From Rheum nobile (taxonomy: Eukaryota > Streptophyta > Magnoliopsida > Caryophyllales > Polygonaceae): 64,000 bases of DNA. This document shows positions 53,265 to 64,000 of this stretch, in pieces. A program made the translations under genes and the position numbers. Location: NCBI GenBank assembly GCA_027886185.1, contig WOAB01000321.1, positions 1,426,001-1,490,000 of the forward strand, in the 5' to 3' direction. The notes beneath the pieces were generated by a model, which saw nothing but the letters and a program-made list of their open reading frames with translations, searched no databases and had not been told where the DNA came from. How positions within the stretch are numbered: position 1 is the first letter of the stretch; every line of letters starts with the position of its first letter.

Positions 53265-56200
53265 ATGGCGAGCAGTGGCGCCGGTGGTGACCCCTCCGGC
53301 GAGCCTCGTGGCGGCGCGAATGGCGGGGATGGCTCTCCAGGCGGCGTGGAGAGATTGGCGGCTGGGGGCGATGTTCCTGTTGCTGCAGAGGTGGCCGGCG
53401 GCGGAGAGGTGGCCGGCGTCGGAGATATGGCCGGCGGTGGTCCGGATGGCGATGCAGGACGAGGTTCTTGCCGGACTCGATTTATCCGAGCGCGGGGCAG
53501 ACGAGGAGAGGGACGCGGACGCGGAGACGAACCTGCGACACCCGGTCAGACTTCTACCTGGGGTAGTCGAGAGGTATGAACGGAATTGAAATTTATTTGA
53601 ATTAATGAAAATTTAGAATGTAATAAATATTAAATTTAGAAATAGGTATTGCATTTAGAAATAGTTTATCTCTATTTAATTATAGATTTATTTAAAAAAA
53701 TTTATAGTTATATTTGAATAATTTATAGTTATGAATTTTAGAAATTTATTTTAAATTGATGAAAATTTAGAATAAAATAAGTATTGAATTTAGAAATAGA
53801 TATTGCAATCAAATATTGTTGATCTGTAATTAATTCTAGATTTGTTTCAATTAGAAATTAGTGATTTGTAATTAATTATTATTTATGAATTTTAGAAAAT
53901 ATTATTTATGAATGTTAGAAATTTATTTTGAATTGATTAAAATTTAGAATAAAATATGTATTACAATTAGAAATTAGTGATAAATAATTAATTATTTATG
54001 AATTTTATAAATTTATTGTTGATCTGTAATTAATTCTAGATTTGTTTCAATTAGAAATTAGTGATATGTAATTAATTATTATTTATATTTTAGAAAATAT
54101 TATTTATGAATTTTAGAAATTTATTTTGAATTGATTAAAATTTAGAATAAAATATGTATTACAATTAGAAATTAGTGATCTGAAATTAATTATAGATTTG
54201 TTTAAAATTAATATTTAGATTTGAAATTGTTGATATGTAATTAATTTTAGAAATTTATATTTATGTTATAAAAATTGAATTTGAATTTAGGTATTGAATT
54301 TTGGATTTCAGTTATAATAATTTAACTTGAATTTAGAAAAACAAATGTGTATATGAAACTAAAATTTATGATATGAAATTAAAATAAAAATTAAGGAATT
54401 TATGTTGTTATTAAATTGTGATTGAATTTAAAGAAATATATTAGCAAATTAAGATGACAAATTAGATCTATATTTTGGCAGATAATGTAGTTGTTTAAGA
54501 ATTTAAAAATTTGACGAGTTAATATGTTATTAAAAGGCTTTGCAAGCCTCGATGTTGTCTGTGAGACGGCCCCGACGTGGCTCCCGTCAGCTAGCGCGGA
54601 GGAATCTGGTCACAGCATCGGCTCGTCGGGCCGCTTCGGTGGCCGCTTCAGTGGATCTGCTTCCCGTCCTAGACGCGACACAAGACGTCGCGACGGGAGT
54701 GCAGGTCGTCCTAGAGGACTTGGGGAGTACAGGTCGCGACACAGGACGTCGCGACGCGACGGGAGTGCAGGTGGGCGTGACCAGGTCTGACACGTCGCTG
54801 TCTCCGTCTTCCTCATCGACCTCGTCCATGGATCTGGAGGAGGAGGCAGTTGCCGTTGCCGACGCGGCCTTCCAGCGCGACTATTATGATGGACCCGCAG
54901 AGGACTTGGGCATGGACGAGTCTCCCCAGCAGGCGGATCCGGCTTCTCAGCAGGGGGATCCGTCTCCGCAGCACGTGGATCCGCCTCCGCAGCAGGCGGA
55001 TCCGCCGGCTCAGGAGCAGGCGGATCCGGTTCCCGAGCAGGCGGGTCCCGTGGAGCCTTGGATGCCAGGAGGGCCCCTCGTTCCTCACCTCCTGGGTACG
55101 TATACGACCCACGTCGCCAGGGTCGTATGGGACATGACATTGGCGTTGGCACTACCAGAGCCCCCACCACCCGTTGCGCGCGTGGATGATACGGTACCTC
55201 TTTGATGTAGTCTAAGATTTGTTAATAAAAATATGAAAATGCTATATATAAATGTATAAGTATAATACTAATTTTGTTATTTATTTTTCAGATGAGGAAG
55301 GTTCTGAAGACGTACACCAGGAAGCCGTGGCATTGGGAGATGGACCAGCACATTACAGCGGCTCTTGACACCTGGTGGGATTTTGCGCAGCGGAGCCGTA
55401 TCACCTCTCTGAGGGAGGTGGACTTCATGAGTGTCGACGACGTGCTTATTTCTGCGTTCGTCGAGCGATGGCATCCGGAGACGAGCTCGTTCCATTTCCC
55501 ATGGGGCGAGATCACTATCACGCTCCACGATGTCGCGCGTATCCTGGCGATTCCCATCGACGGCTTGAGTGTCACCACAGATATGGCGGACTCCGTCGTC
55601 AGAGAGCACGTCTGCGCTGTTACTGGGGCGAACCAGGAGTTGTTGTCCCTGTGGTTCGGTGGTGGCGGTATTCCGATAGAGTCCCTCTCGCTGAGGTCGA
55701 TTGAGCAGCTATCCAGTCCAGAGAGGGATGACCGACGCATAGCGTCCATGTACTTGATGACGCTCCTCGGCTGTACCGTTTTCCCAGACAAGTCGACGAA
55801 CGTCGTCAAGTACAAGTACATGGCGCTAGTCTATGACCACGACCGCATCGGTTGTTATGCCTGGGGAGTCGGCGTACTGGCTGTCCTGTATCGGAATTTG
55901 GGTGAGGCGTCACGGGCCAGGGCGAAGGGCATTGTAGGGTGTACACTTCTTCTGAGGGTAACTATTAATTTATTTTAAATTATTTTTAAAATATATGATA
56001 TCATATGCTTACGGGTTTTTTATATATATATAGGCCTGGATTTGGGCGTACTTTCCTACTTTCCGAGGTCACGCTGTCCTTGACCTGGAGGCCATGGTGG
56101 ATACGAGGGCCGCTCGGAGAGACGGGAGGGAGGTTCCTCAGTGACGGAATTCGGAGCGGCTGATGGCTATTCGCCGCATTTTAGACGCCGTGAGATTTGA

Positions 56201-57083
56201 CGAGGTAATACTTTACTGTTTTATTGCTTTTCGTTTAGGAAATTTATATTATGAATTTACGCTTTGAATTTAGGTAATTAAAATTATAAATATACGTTTT
56301 GAATTTAGGTATATAGTGGCCTCGAAAAAAAATTAAAAACATGAAATATAAATTTTAGGTTGCCTGGACACCGTGGGGTCCGTTAGACTTTACGACCCGT
56401 CAGTACGCTCCTTTGTATCGAGGTATTATTCAGTGCCTCGATATACAGGAGCCGTACATGCCGGACCGAGTCCTCCGACAGTTCGGTTACAGGCAGGGGG
56501 TTCCAGAGGATCCACCAGCGCCACGCGAGGTGAAGAGGCGGGTCGACTTGAGGGCGTATGATCTTCAGTACGCCGACGAGCTATGCACATGGGATGCCGA
56601 CCCTAGACCGACGATCGAGCTTCAGGACAGGCTCCATACCACCTTCGCCTGGGACACTGACGATGCGTACATCGATTGGCTGGAGCAGATGTCACATCCT
56701 TATGTGGACGCACGGTCTCCTAGACAGGATCGTCCAGGTCTGGCTCCTGTCGTCCCTCCAGCTCCACCGGTGTCTACTCTCATGGTATGATACATTTTAT
56801 TTATCGCTTATCATTTTTTACGTGCTTAAAATCAGTTTAATTGTAATGGAAATCATTGTCGTGTATTCAGCGGACCCAGATTATCGCCGGTCGGATGCGG
56901 CGTTTTTTAGAGGAGAGGGACGAGCTTCCATCAGATGTTACTGCTACGATTATTTCGTGGATTCATGATTTGATAGGTCACGAGGCGCCTGCGACTGATC
57001 CCTTACCGCGTGCTTCTCAGAGATTTACTGATTCACAGCACGAGAGAGGAGAGGGTAGCGGTAGAGTCCCCGATGATGACTAG
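53265..57083 (+). pseudogene. Plant mobile domain (MAIN-like) gene, six exons, one premature stop
   Basis: Exons, all joined in phase 0: 53265-53573, 54537-55193, 55292-55957, 56034-56204, 56359-56784, 56871-57083. Introns have GT-AG ends (for example GAG/GTATGA, TTTTTCAG/ATGAGG, AGG/GTAACT, TATATAG/GCCTGG, TTTTAG/GTTGCC, TATTCAG/CGGACC). The acceptor of exon 2 (TTATTAAAAG/GCT) is the weakest. Exon 1 is Gly/Arg-rich (RARGRRGEGRGRGDEP). Exon 2 has an acidic segment and PQQADP-type repeats. Exon 3 holds the mobile domain: SAFVERWHPETSSFHFPWGE, ITITLHDVARILAIPIDG, LLGCTVFPDKS, YAWGVGVLAVLYRNLGEASR. Exons 4-5 continue AWIWAYFPTFRGH and WTPWGPLDFTTRQYAPLYRG. A TGA at 56142-56144 interrupts exon 4 where family members usually have a codon. 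Otherwise about 813 codons are open. PMD proteins occur in gypsy and Mutator-like elements and as domesticated MAIN/MAIL1 silencing factors. Here the neighbours suggest a transposon copy. Confidence 0.85.
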
Positions 57084-57179
57084 ATTGTAGGATCGTGTAT
57101 TTATGTGAATTAGACACTTGTGTTTTGGATCATGTGTATATATGTTTTGGTTGTTTTGGTTAAATTGCATGTTATTATA

Positions 57180-59765
57180 TAACGAAATACTATACTATAT
57201 AAGTGTAACGAAATGAAATATAACGAAATACTATACTATATAAGTGTAATTACATAAAATATAACCGAATACTATACTATATAAGTGTAACGGAATGAAA
57301 TATAACGAAATACTATAGTGTATAAGTGTAACGGAATGAAATATAACGAAATACTATAGTGTATACATGAAATATAACCAAATACTATAGTGTATAAGTA
57401 TAATTACATAAAATATAACCAAATACTATAGTATATACATGAAATATAACCAAATACTATAGTATATACATGAAATATAACCAAATACTATAGTATATAC
57501 ATGAAATATAACCGAATACTATACTATATAAGTGTAACGGAATGAAATATAACCAAATACTATAGTGTATAAGTGTAACGGAATGAAATATAACCAAATA
57601 CTATAGTATATACATGAAATATAACCAAATAATATAGTATATAAGTATAATTACATGAAATATAACTAAATACTATAGTGTATAAGTATAATTACATAAA
57701 ATATAACCAAATACTATAGTATATATATGAAATATAACCAAATACTATAGTATATACATGAAATATAACCGAATAATATACTATATAAGTGTAACGGAAT
57801 GAAATATAACCAAATACTATAGTGTATAAGTGTAACGGAATGAAATATAACCAAATACTATAGTATATACATGAAATATAACCAAATACTATAGTATATA
57901 AGTATAATTACATGAAATATAACCAAATACTATAGTGTATAAGTATAATTACATAAAGTATAACCAAATACTATAGTATATACATGAAATATAACCAAAT
58001 ACTATAGTATATACATGAAATATAACCGAATACTATACTATATAAGTGTAACGGAATGAAATATAACCAAATACTATAGTATATACATGAAATATAACCA
58101 AATACTATAGTGTATAAGTATAATTACATAAAATATAACCAAATACTATAGTATATACATGAAATATAACCAAATACTATAGTATATATATGAAATATAA
58201 CCAAATACTATAGTATATACATGAAATATAACCAAATACTATAGTATATACATGAAATATAACCGAATACTATACTATATAAGTGTAACGGAATGAAATA
58301 TAACCAAGTACTATAGTATATAATACTATAGTATATAAGTATAATTACATGAAATATAACCAAATACTATAGTGTATAAGTATAATTACATAAAATATAA
58401 TCAAATACTATAGTATATACATGAAATATAACCAAATACTATAGTATATATATGAAATATAACCAAATACTATAGTATATACATGAAATATAACCGAATA
58501 CTATACTATATAAGTGTAACGGAATGAAATATAACCAAATACTATAGTGTATAAGTGTAACGGAATGAAATATAACCAAATACTATAGTATATACATGAA
58601 ATATAACCAAATACTATAGTATATAAGTATAATTACATGAAATATAACCAAATACTATATTGTATAAGTATAATTACATAAAATATAACCAAATACTATA
58701 GTATATACATGAAATATAACCAAATACTATAGTATATACATGAAATATAACCGAATACTATACTATATAAGTGTAACGGAATGAAATATAACCAAATACT
58801 ATAGTATATACATGAAATATAACCAAATACTATAGTCTATAAGTATAATTACATAAAATATAACCAAATACTATAGTATATACATGAAATATAACCAAAT
58901 ACTATAGTATATATATGAAATATAACCAAATACTATAGTATATACATGAAATATAACCGAATACTATACTATATAAGTGTAACGGAATGAAATATAACCA
59001 AATACTATAGTATATATACATCAAATATAACCAAATACTATACTGTATAAGTGTAACGGAATGAAATATAACCAAATACTATAGTATATACATGAAATAT
59101 AACCAAATACTATAGTATATAAGTATAATTACATGAAATATAACCAAATACTATAGTGTATAAGTATAATTACATAAAATATAACCAAATACTATAGTAT
59201 ATACATGAAATATAACCAAATACTATAGTATATACATGAAATATAACCGAATACTATACTATATAAGTGTAACGGAATGAAATATAACCAAATACTATAG
59301 TATATACATGAAATATAACCAAATACTATAGTGTATAAGTATAATTACATAAAATATAACCAAATACTATAGTATATACATGAAATATAACAAAATACTA
59401 TAGTATATATATGAAATATAACCAAATACTATAGTATATACATGAAATATAACCGAATACTATACTATATAAGTGTAACGGAATGAAATATAACCAAATA
59501 CTATAGTATATACATGAAATATAACCAAATACTATAGTGTATAAGTATAATTACATAAAATATAACCAAATACTATAGTATATACATGAAATATAACCAA
59601 ATACTATAGTATATACATGAAATATAACCGAATACTATACTATATAAGTGTAACAGAATGAAATATAACCAAATACTATAGTGTATAAGTGTAACAGAAT
59701 GAAATATAACCAAATACTATAATGTATAAGTGTAACGGAATGAAATATAACCAAATACTATAGTA
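57180..59765. repeat. 2.6-kb minisatellite with higher-order structure (31- and 41-bp units)
   Basis: Units all start GAAATATAACC(A/G)AATACTAT. A 31-base form continues AGTATATACAT; two 41-base forms continue ACTATATAAGTGTAACGGAAT or AGTGTATAAGTATAATTACAT. The forms are not mixed at random: the GAATACTATACTATATAAGTG form recurs about every 180-290 bases, marking higher-order blocks (near 57265, 57513, 57771, 58027, 58263, 58495, 58753, 58958, 59247, 59455, 59627). Each unit contains the perfect palindrome ATACTATAGTAT. There is no coding frame. It lies between the PMD gene's 3' end and the GRF gene. Confidence 0.95.
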
Positions 59766-59766
59766 T

Positions 59767-60085
59767 TTAGGCCCAATTTCTCATTTTTTCATTTTTTCAC
59801 ACTTTTCTTCTACAATCCTCCATATTGGGCCTATTTGGGCCCAATTTCTCATTTTTTCATTTTTCACCAATTTCTTCTACAATCCTCCATATTGGGCCTA
59901 TTTGGCCCAATTTCTCATTTTTTTATTTTTCACCCATTTCTTCTATAATCCTCCATATTGGGCCTATTTGGGCCCAATTTCTCATTTTCTCAAATTTTCA
60001 CATTTTTCTTCTACAATCCTCCATATTGGGCCTATTTGGGCCCAATTTCTCATTTTTTTAATTTTTCACCCATTTCTTCTACAAT
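59767..60085. repeat. About five copies of a 60-66 bp minisatellite
   Basis: The unit is roughly GGGCCCAATTTCTCATTTTT, TCATTTTTCACCAATTTCTT, CTACAATCCTCCATATTGGG, CCTATTT, with copies starting near 59767, 59837, 59903, 59971 and 60037. It abuts the first minisatellite with no gap and leads into the GRF promoter. Plus frames across it are repeat translations. Confidence 0.95.
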
Positions 60086-60087
60086 CT

Positions 60088-60178
60088 TATGCACAATCTG
60101 AGTGTTTTACAACTGTATCATCAGTGTGATACAGCTCTCTCATAGTTGTTATGCACAATCTGAGTGTTTTACAGCTGT
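60088..60178. repeat. Direct repeat upstream of the GRF promoter
   Basis: TATGCACAATCTGAGTGTTT-type sequence at 60088-60116 and again at 60150-60178, 62 bases apart. The intervening CAGTGTGATACAG and ACAACTGTATCA share further partial similarity. Confidence 0.85.
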
Positions 60179-60209
60179 GTGCTAGCTGTTATGCACAACT
60201 CTTCTCTTG

Positions 60210-60218
60210 TATAAATAG
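60210..60218 (+). promoter_or_regulatory. TATA box of the GRF gene
   Basis: TATAAATAG at 60210, about 180 bases before the start codon. Transcription would start near 60240. A leader intron follows: donor TTCG/GTAAGG at 60289, acceptor TTCATAG ending at 60369. Confidence 0.65.
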
Positions 60219-60393
60219 TGTTATCCCTAGAGTTACTGCGTTATCACCATTGCAACTGAAGCTCTGGGTGGATCATCACCATTATTCGGTAAGGTTCTCC
60301 TCTCAACTTAGATCTTGTTTGAGTTTTATGTTTATGAAACATTCAGTAATGGATTTATCATATTCATAGGAAAATCAAGCACTACATCGCATA

Positions 60394-60741
60394 ATGGCCT
60401 CTTCATCTTCATCGTCAACAAACGCTGACCGACTATGCTATTGTAAGAGATCTGCAAGTATCCGTGAGTGGCATATGTCGTTCAACTATAGAAGGAGGTA
60501 TTGGGGATGTCCGACTATGGAAGGGGGGTGTGACTTCAAGAAGTGGCTTGATCCACCCTACGATGAGAGGACACAAAGGGTTATAGCACAACTGTGGAGC
60601 GAAAAACAACAACTTGCTAACCGAGAGGAAGAGCTTTGTAACAAAAATGAAGAACTTGTTAAGGAAAATGTAGAACTTGTTCAGTTGATCCCCCTTCACA
60701 CAAGGGTGCTGCGCCGTATGGAAAAGATCCTTTTAATGTGA
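60394..60741 (+). CDS. GRF zinc-finger / coiled-coil protein
   Basis: A 115-residue intact ORF. Residues 15-53 form a GRF-type zinc finger: C15 and C17 (CYCKRSA), then NYRRRYWGC with C39, then GGC with C46 and FKKWLDPP. The G-R-F signature is written Y-R-R-R-Y-W here. This fold (PF06839) binds single-stranded DNA or RNA in other proteins. Residues 68-95 (LWSEKQQLANREEELCNKNE and onwards) are a heptad-like coiled coil, so it probably dimerises. Small GRF/coiled-coil proteins like this are numerous in plant genomes, often beside transposons. The start is supported by a TATA box and a leader intron just upstream, and AATAAAATAG at 60849 can serve as poly-A signal. It stands between the PMD gene and the oppositely oriented transposase, whose 3' end lies only about 240 bases downstream. 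Its role is unknown. Confidence 0.85.
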   Translation: MASSSSSSTNADRLCYCKRSASIREWHMSFNYRRRYWGCPTMEGGCDFKKWLDPPYDERTQRVIAQLWSEKQQLANREEELCNKNEELVKENVELVQLIPLHTRVLRRMEKILLM

Positions 60742-60983
60742 GGGGCAAAGCGTTGTATGAACAGAAATTAAGAGAGATACAAGGCCGTAAATGAGTTCAT
60801 GTAATGTTTGTATCGCTGTTGTAATTTGTGTTGGATTTTATGTAAGTTAATAAAATAGATATATTATCAGCATTTTCAAATTGAGATTACACAAGTAAAT
60901 CAGACACAAATGTGAAGTTCATATGCTCTTCAAATTTAGATTACACAAGTAAATCTACTTCTTCAACTAATCTACATCTTAAA

Positions 60984-63974
60984 CTACACCGGAGGATCTG
61001 GAGGACGGCTATATCTAATGCGATAATCCCGAAATTGTTGAATCCTCGACTGAAATTGATAGTCCCAACCATCGACACTTGGGTGTTTGAATCGACGCCA
61101 AGCGTACGGAGGGGGAGGTAGTGGACAACCATCCTTCAACGACACCTACATAGAAAACACAAAATATGATCGAGCTTTGTGTTTTAGGGTAAGCACAAAT
61201 ATTACTAGCTATTTAAAAACAATAACTATACCGGTACAAAGTGGTTTCGGTTTCCTACGAGAGCCATCGTCAATATCCGTGTTGGAGGGCCGAGGCTTTC
61301 TTAAGAGGCCCTCATTGGTAAGCACAAGCACGGGCCATCCCAGGATAATAGGACAAGAGCAACTTGGTATAGCGTGGCAAACACTAAACCAATCATTGGC
61401 ATGTCGAGCCAGTACTCCTCGCTGCAAGGACTGATGACATAGTTGACCCGAAATATAAGGTCCTCGTAAGTGATCCCCGGGTGTAGTACGAGCAAGATGG
61501 GCATGTACAGATCTCTGTTGTCAAACAACTCGCCCGCCATCTGCATTCGAACCATAGGATATGCAGTCTCTTCTGATCCCATCAATACAGCTAGTGTCCG
61601 ATATCCACAATGCCCGTCTGGAGATACATCTCTGGCCCCGTTAATGTATGGAAACCAAAAGTAATCCACATTCTTAACCCCAAAGTTCACCCCCATATAA
61701 ATCACGGGTTGTTCAGGGAGCTGCTGCGATCCTGTCCCTTCAGATTGGCTCCCTTGGGTCCCAGTGCCCGGTGAAGCTCCTCTTGGTCCCTTCTTGCCAC
61801 GACCCCGACCTCTACCTTGGCTTCCACTGGCCTTGTTCTTCTCAATCTCATCTAACTCAGCCCTTCGATGCTCAAACAAGCTCGGCTCCCTCTTGGTGTC
61901 ATACTTTGTCGAACCCTTTGGCCTTCCTTTTGAAATGATTCCCATGGGCTCCTGCATCAAAGTTTCATGCGGGTGCTGCGTGTTCCAGAACACGTCGGTG
62001 ATTTGCTCTACTTGGTCCTTGCTCAATGTTTTAGCGTGCCACATTTGATCCATTTCCTTCCATATCAACTCTTGAACAGACATCTGTTTTGTGTCATCAA
62101 CTGGCTCTTCTTCTGTGTAAACCCTATCCCATTGCAATTGCTTCCAAAAGCGGTGTATCTCACTCGGCATGATCAGCGTCTTATCAATTATGGCATTTGC
62201 GATTCTGTGGACACATGGAAGGCCGAAGCAGTCTCTCATCCAGTGATCATCACACTCATCAGGGAAATCATCCGCCAATATCTGCTTATACAGATCAACC
62301 AACATTTCCAAGCACCTATCCGACACTTTGAAAAATAGCCTTGAAAACAACACTCTTATTTCTGGCGGCATACCATCAAACATCGTTGGTGTTTTGGTCC
62401 GTGACATCTCCATGGTCGCACACACCTGCCCAATTTGACCCTCGATCGCATGGTGTATCCTTACTACCATTCTATTAAAACCACCAAGGCTAGAATTCAG
62501 AATTTGCTTCAACACGTGATGCATACCCTCAACCCTATCAAAAAACATGAAAAGCATTGCGTTACTCCCACATTGAGCCATGAACAAGCAAACTACTGAA
62601 CATCGTACAAGGGTTACCTGTTTGAAGTCCTCGTGAAGAAGTGAAGATGATGATCAGTCCACGCTCTCACTATGCTTTCCTTGTGAGGATTCGTCCACGT
62701 CTTCTCAATGTATCGAACGAGGCCACTCTTCCACGATGTCCTCAATTACACAAGCCTTTCTTCATAGATTTCCTCCGTGGTTGAACACCATAGTGCCCAA
62801 CATTGGCCGCAAAACCTTTTCACTTGTTTTTTTATCCTTCAATATTGGGAGAGCATATGCTTCTATGTTGTGCTTAATATGCACCCAACACAAAAGGTGT
62901 TTTACTTCATCTTTGAAAACTATCCGAATTGCATTAATGAGGGCCTTCTCTCGATCAGTCATGATGGCGGCCGGCATAACACCCAAATCTTTAAACAAGC
63001 ACAAAAGTTTCTCCATTATGAACTTGTAATGCCCAACTTCTTCTTGTCGTGTAAATGCATACGCAATGTTGAAGGTCTTGTGCGTGGAAGTGAAACCGAC
63101 AATCTCCACCAATGGCATTTGATACCTATGGATGAATGTAGGAAAACAAATGAATGTAAGAAGTCATAGAATATAACATATAATTCATATCAATGCTATA
63201 AATCACTACTATTATATTGTGTTGAAAATGTAACACAAATCCAGCACGTACCTATTTGTCTTGTATGTGGCATCAATAATTACCACGTACGGGAACATCT
63301 TCAATAGGTGGAGCGAGTCCGGGTGAGCAAAAAATAGGATATCAGTCTCTTTCGTAGACACCTTTGTAAGAGAAAATACCCGGTAACTATTTTCTTTCAA
63401 AAAGTTCAGAGTCCATTGCGTAACCGTCAATTCCCCTTGATCTTCATAACGCACCTTTTGCATAAAGTTGGAAACTTGTTTCATGGATGTAACATTTCCG
63501 GGGAAGAACTTCTTCAACTTCCCAACAATAGTCCTAGGCGTCACGAACGGTTCGCCCAAAGCTTTGGCAATGCGCTCCTCATCCGGGGTCATTCTGCCCA
63601 TGTATGGATGCCCAAGAAAGCTAGTCGGAAGCTTATGGTTGTGGCATCCATCTATCACATTTAGGATCCATTTATGAGTCACTTCCCCTGGCTTCTTCTT
63701 CAATCTAACACCACACAACTCAAATGTGCATCCGGACTTCTTCGAATGGGATTTACGAATTACCTCAACTTCCTCTTCTGAGTCACTACCTTTCTTTCTC
63801 CCCGATCTAAACTCACCAAAATTCTCGCACGTCAAACTAACACTTCTGACATTTGACTTCTGAATGACTAAAACCATCATCAAATCTTTGCCCATATTCC
63901 TAACCCACTTAACCAATTCCTCTCGGCTATCCCAGCTCAGATTGGTACAAAATTCATCTCCATAATCTTTCCCC
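60984..63974 (-). pseudogene. Mutator-like transposase with FAR1-type N-terminus, SWIM motif and C-terminal OTU protease domain (5' end beyond window)
   Basis: Minus-strand exons: 63974-63252, 63125-62618, 62534-61232, 61145-60984, with further exons beyond 64000. Exon 1 begins after an acceptor (GTATAG) and encodes a FAR1-like zinc domain (SGCTFELCGV, VIDGCHNHKLP) and the first catalytic Asp (YVVIIDATYKTNR). Exon 2 has the second Asp (MTDREKALINAI) and HLLCWVHIKHNIEAY. Exon 3 starts with the Glu motif (RVEGMHHVLKQ), then a SWIM-type CFGLPCVHRIA, a GRPKGS hook and Gly/Arg-rich linker, then the OTU protease core (DVSPDGHCGYRTLAVLMGSE). The likely OTU His is in VGNRNHFVPV at the exon end. Exon 4 finishes with PLPPPPYAWRRFKHPSVDGW to the stop at 60984. 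Damage: a frameshift near 62770, a stop near 62735 and a stop TAA near 61310 between the OTU Cys and His. Confidence 0.88.
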
Positions 63975-64000
63975 TATACATGTTTACATCATCAATAATG

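Larger units (their letters stand above)
52815..64000. mobile_element. Candidate large Mutator-like element carrying PMD, GRF and OTU-transposase genes (right end outside window)
   Basis: The three genes (PMD plus, GRF plus, FAR1/MULE/OTU minus) and two minisatellites follow each other without other genes. A sharp change in sequence style occurs at 52815, GGGGCCACTATATACGCGAC then GAATTTCTGCTTTTCGCGCG, which could be a terminal inverted repeat starting with G as in Mutator elements. This is inference: neither the matching inverted end nor the 9-11 bp target duplication can be seen because the element runs past 64000. Confidence 0.35.

Noticed and set aside
54610..55170. 186-codon minus-strand Pro/Arg-rich frame
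   Set aside because: Antisense of PMD exon 2 with its PQQADP-type repeats; splice sites and domain support the plus strand.
57180..59765. Centromeric or telomeric satellite
   Set aside because: The units are short (31/41 bp), only 2.6 kb long in total and confined between two genes; no telomere motif is present.

Overview
The window is nuclear DNA of a flowering plant, most likely a eudicot. The grounds are plant-only families (auxin response factor, plant mobile domain, FAR1/Mutator-like transposases, Ty3/gypsy elements primed by initiator-methionine tRNA), GT-AG introns, a Stowaway MITE and long AT-rich stretches. I do not name a species. No clearly intact conventional host gene is visible; almost everything recognisable is transposable-element DNA or pseudogenes.

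Region by region. 1-7.1 kb: a roughly 32-bp tandem array (597-1465), an unrecognised spliced minus-strand gene fragment, a decayed ARF7/ARF19-like pseudogene (2640-3480), a GC-rich ORF with a 54-bp duplication, a Stowaway MITE with its TA duplication (4763-5021), and an AT-rich foldback region full of TTGAACAATT motifs (5780-7090). 7.2-9.5 kb: a very old LTR element with a Ty3/gypsy gag fragment. 9.85-15.8 kb: a decayed gene of the transposon-associated Ulp1 (C48) protease type, whose introns carry the same TTGTTCAA motif, meeting a minus-strand FAR1 DNA-binding-domain fragment tail to tail.

17.2-39.6 kb is a nested retrotransposon stack that can be resolved to the base through target-site duplications. 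An old plus-strand gag-like ORF (E) was split by an 8.8-kb minus-strand gypsy element A (17263-33645, duplication GGGTT). A was itself hit by non-autonomous element B (18849-22827, AAGGG), LTR-like insertion C (24424-26721, CCAAC) and LTR-like insertion D (27192-28464, CCTGG). A second non-autonomous element B2 (35063-39593, GTATC) sits next door in E's flank and carries a solo LTR F (37248-37735, CCAAT). 41.7-43.7 kb holds a LINE reverse-transcriptase fragment and an LTR-like sequence. 43.7-50.2 kb is AT-rich and nearly empty except for tRNA-Met-like, SINE-like copies.

52.8-64 kb is the most interesting part. It holds a six-exon plant-mobile-domain (MAIN-like) gene that is open except for one stop codon, a 2.6-kb minisatellite, a 66-bp minisatellite, a small GRF zinc-finger/coiled-coil gene with its own TATA box and leader intron, and a minus-strand Mutator-like transposase with a FAR1-type N-terminus, DDE core, SWIM motif and C-terminal OTU cysteine-protease domain that runs off the right edge. 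I infer that these may be cargo and transposase of one large Mutator-like element, with a possible left end near 52.8 kb; the right end lies outside the window.
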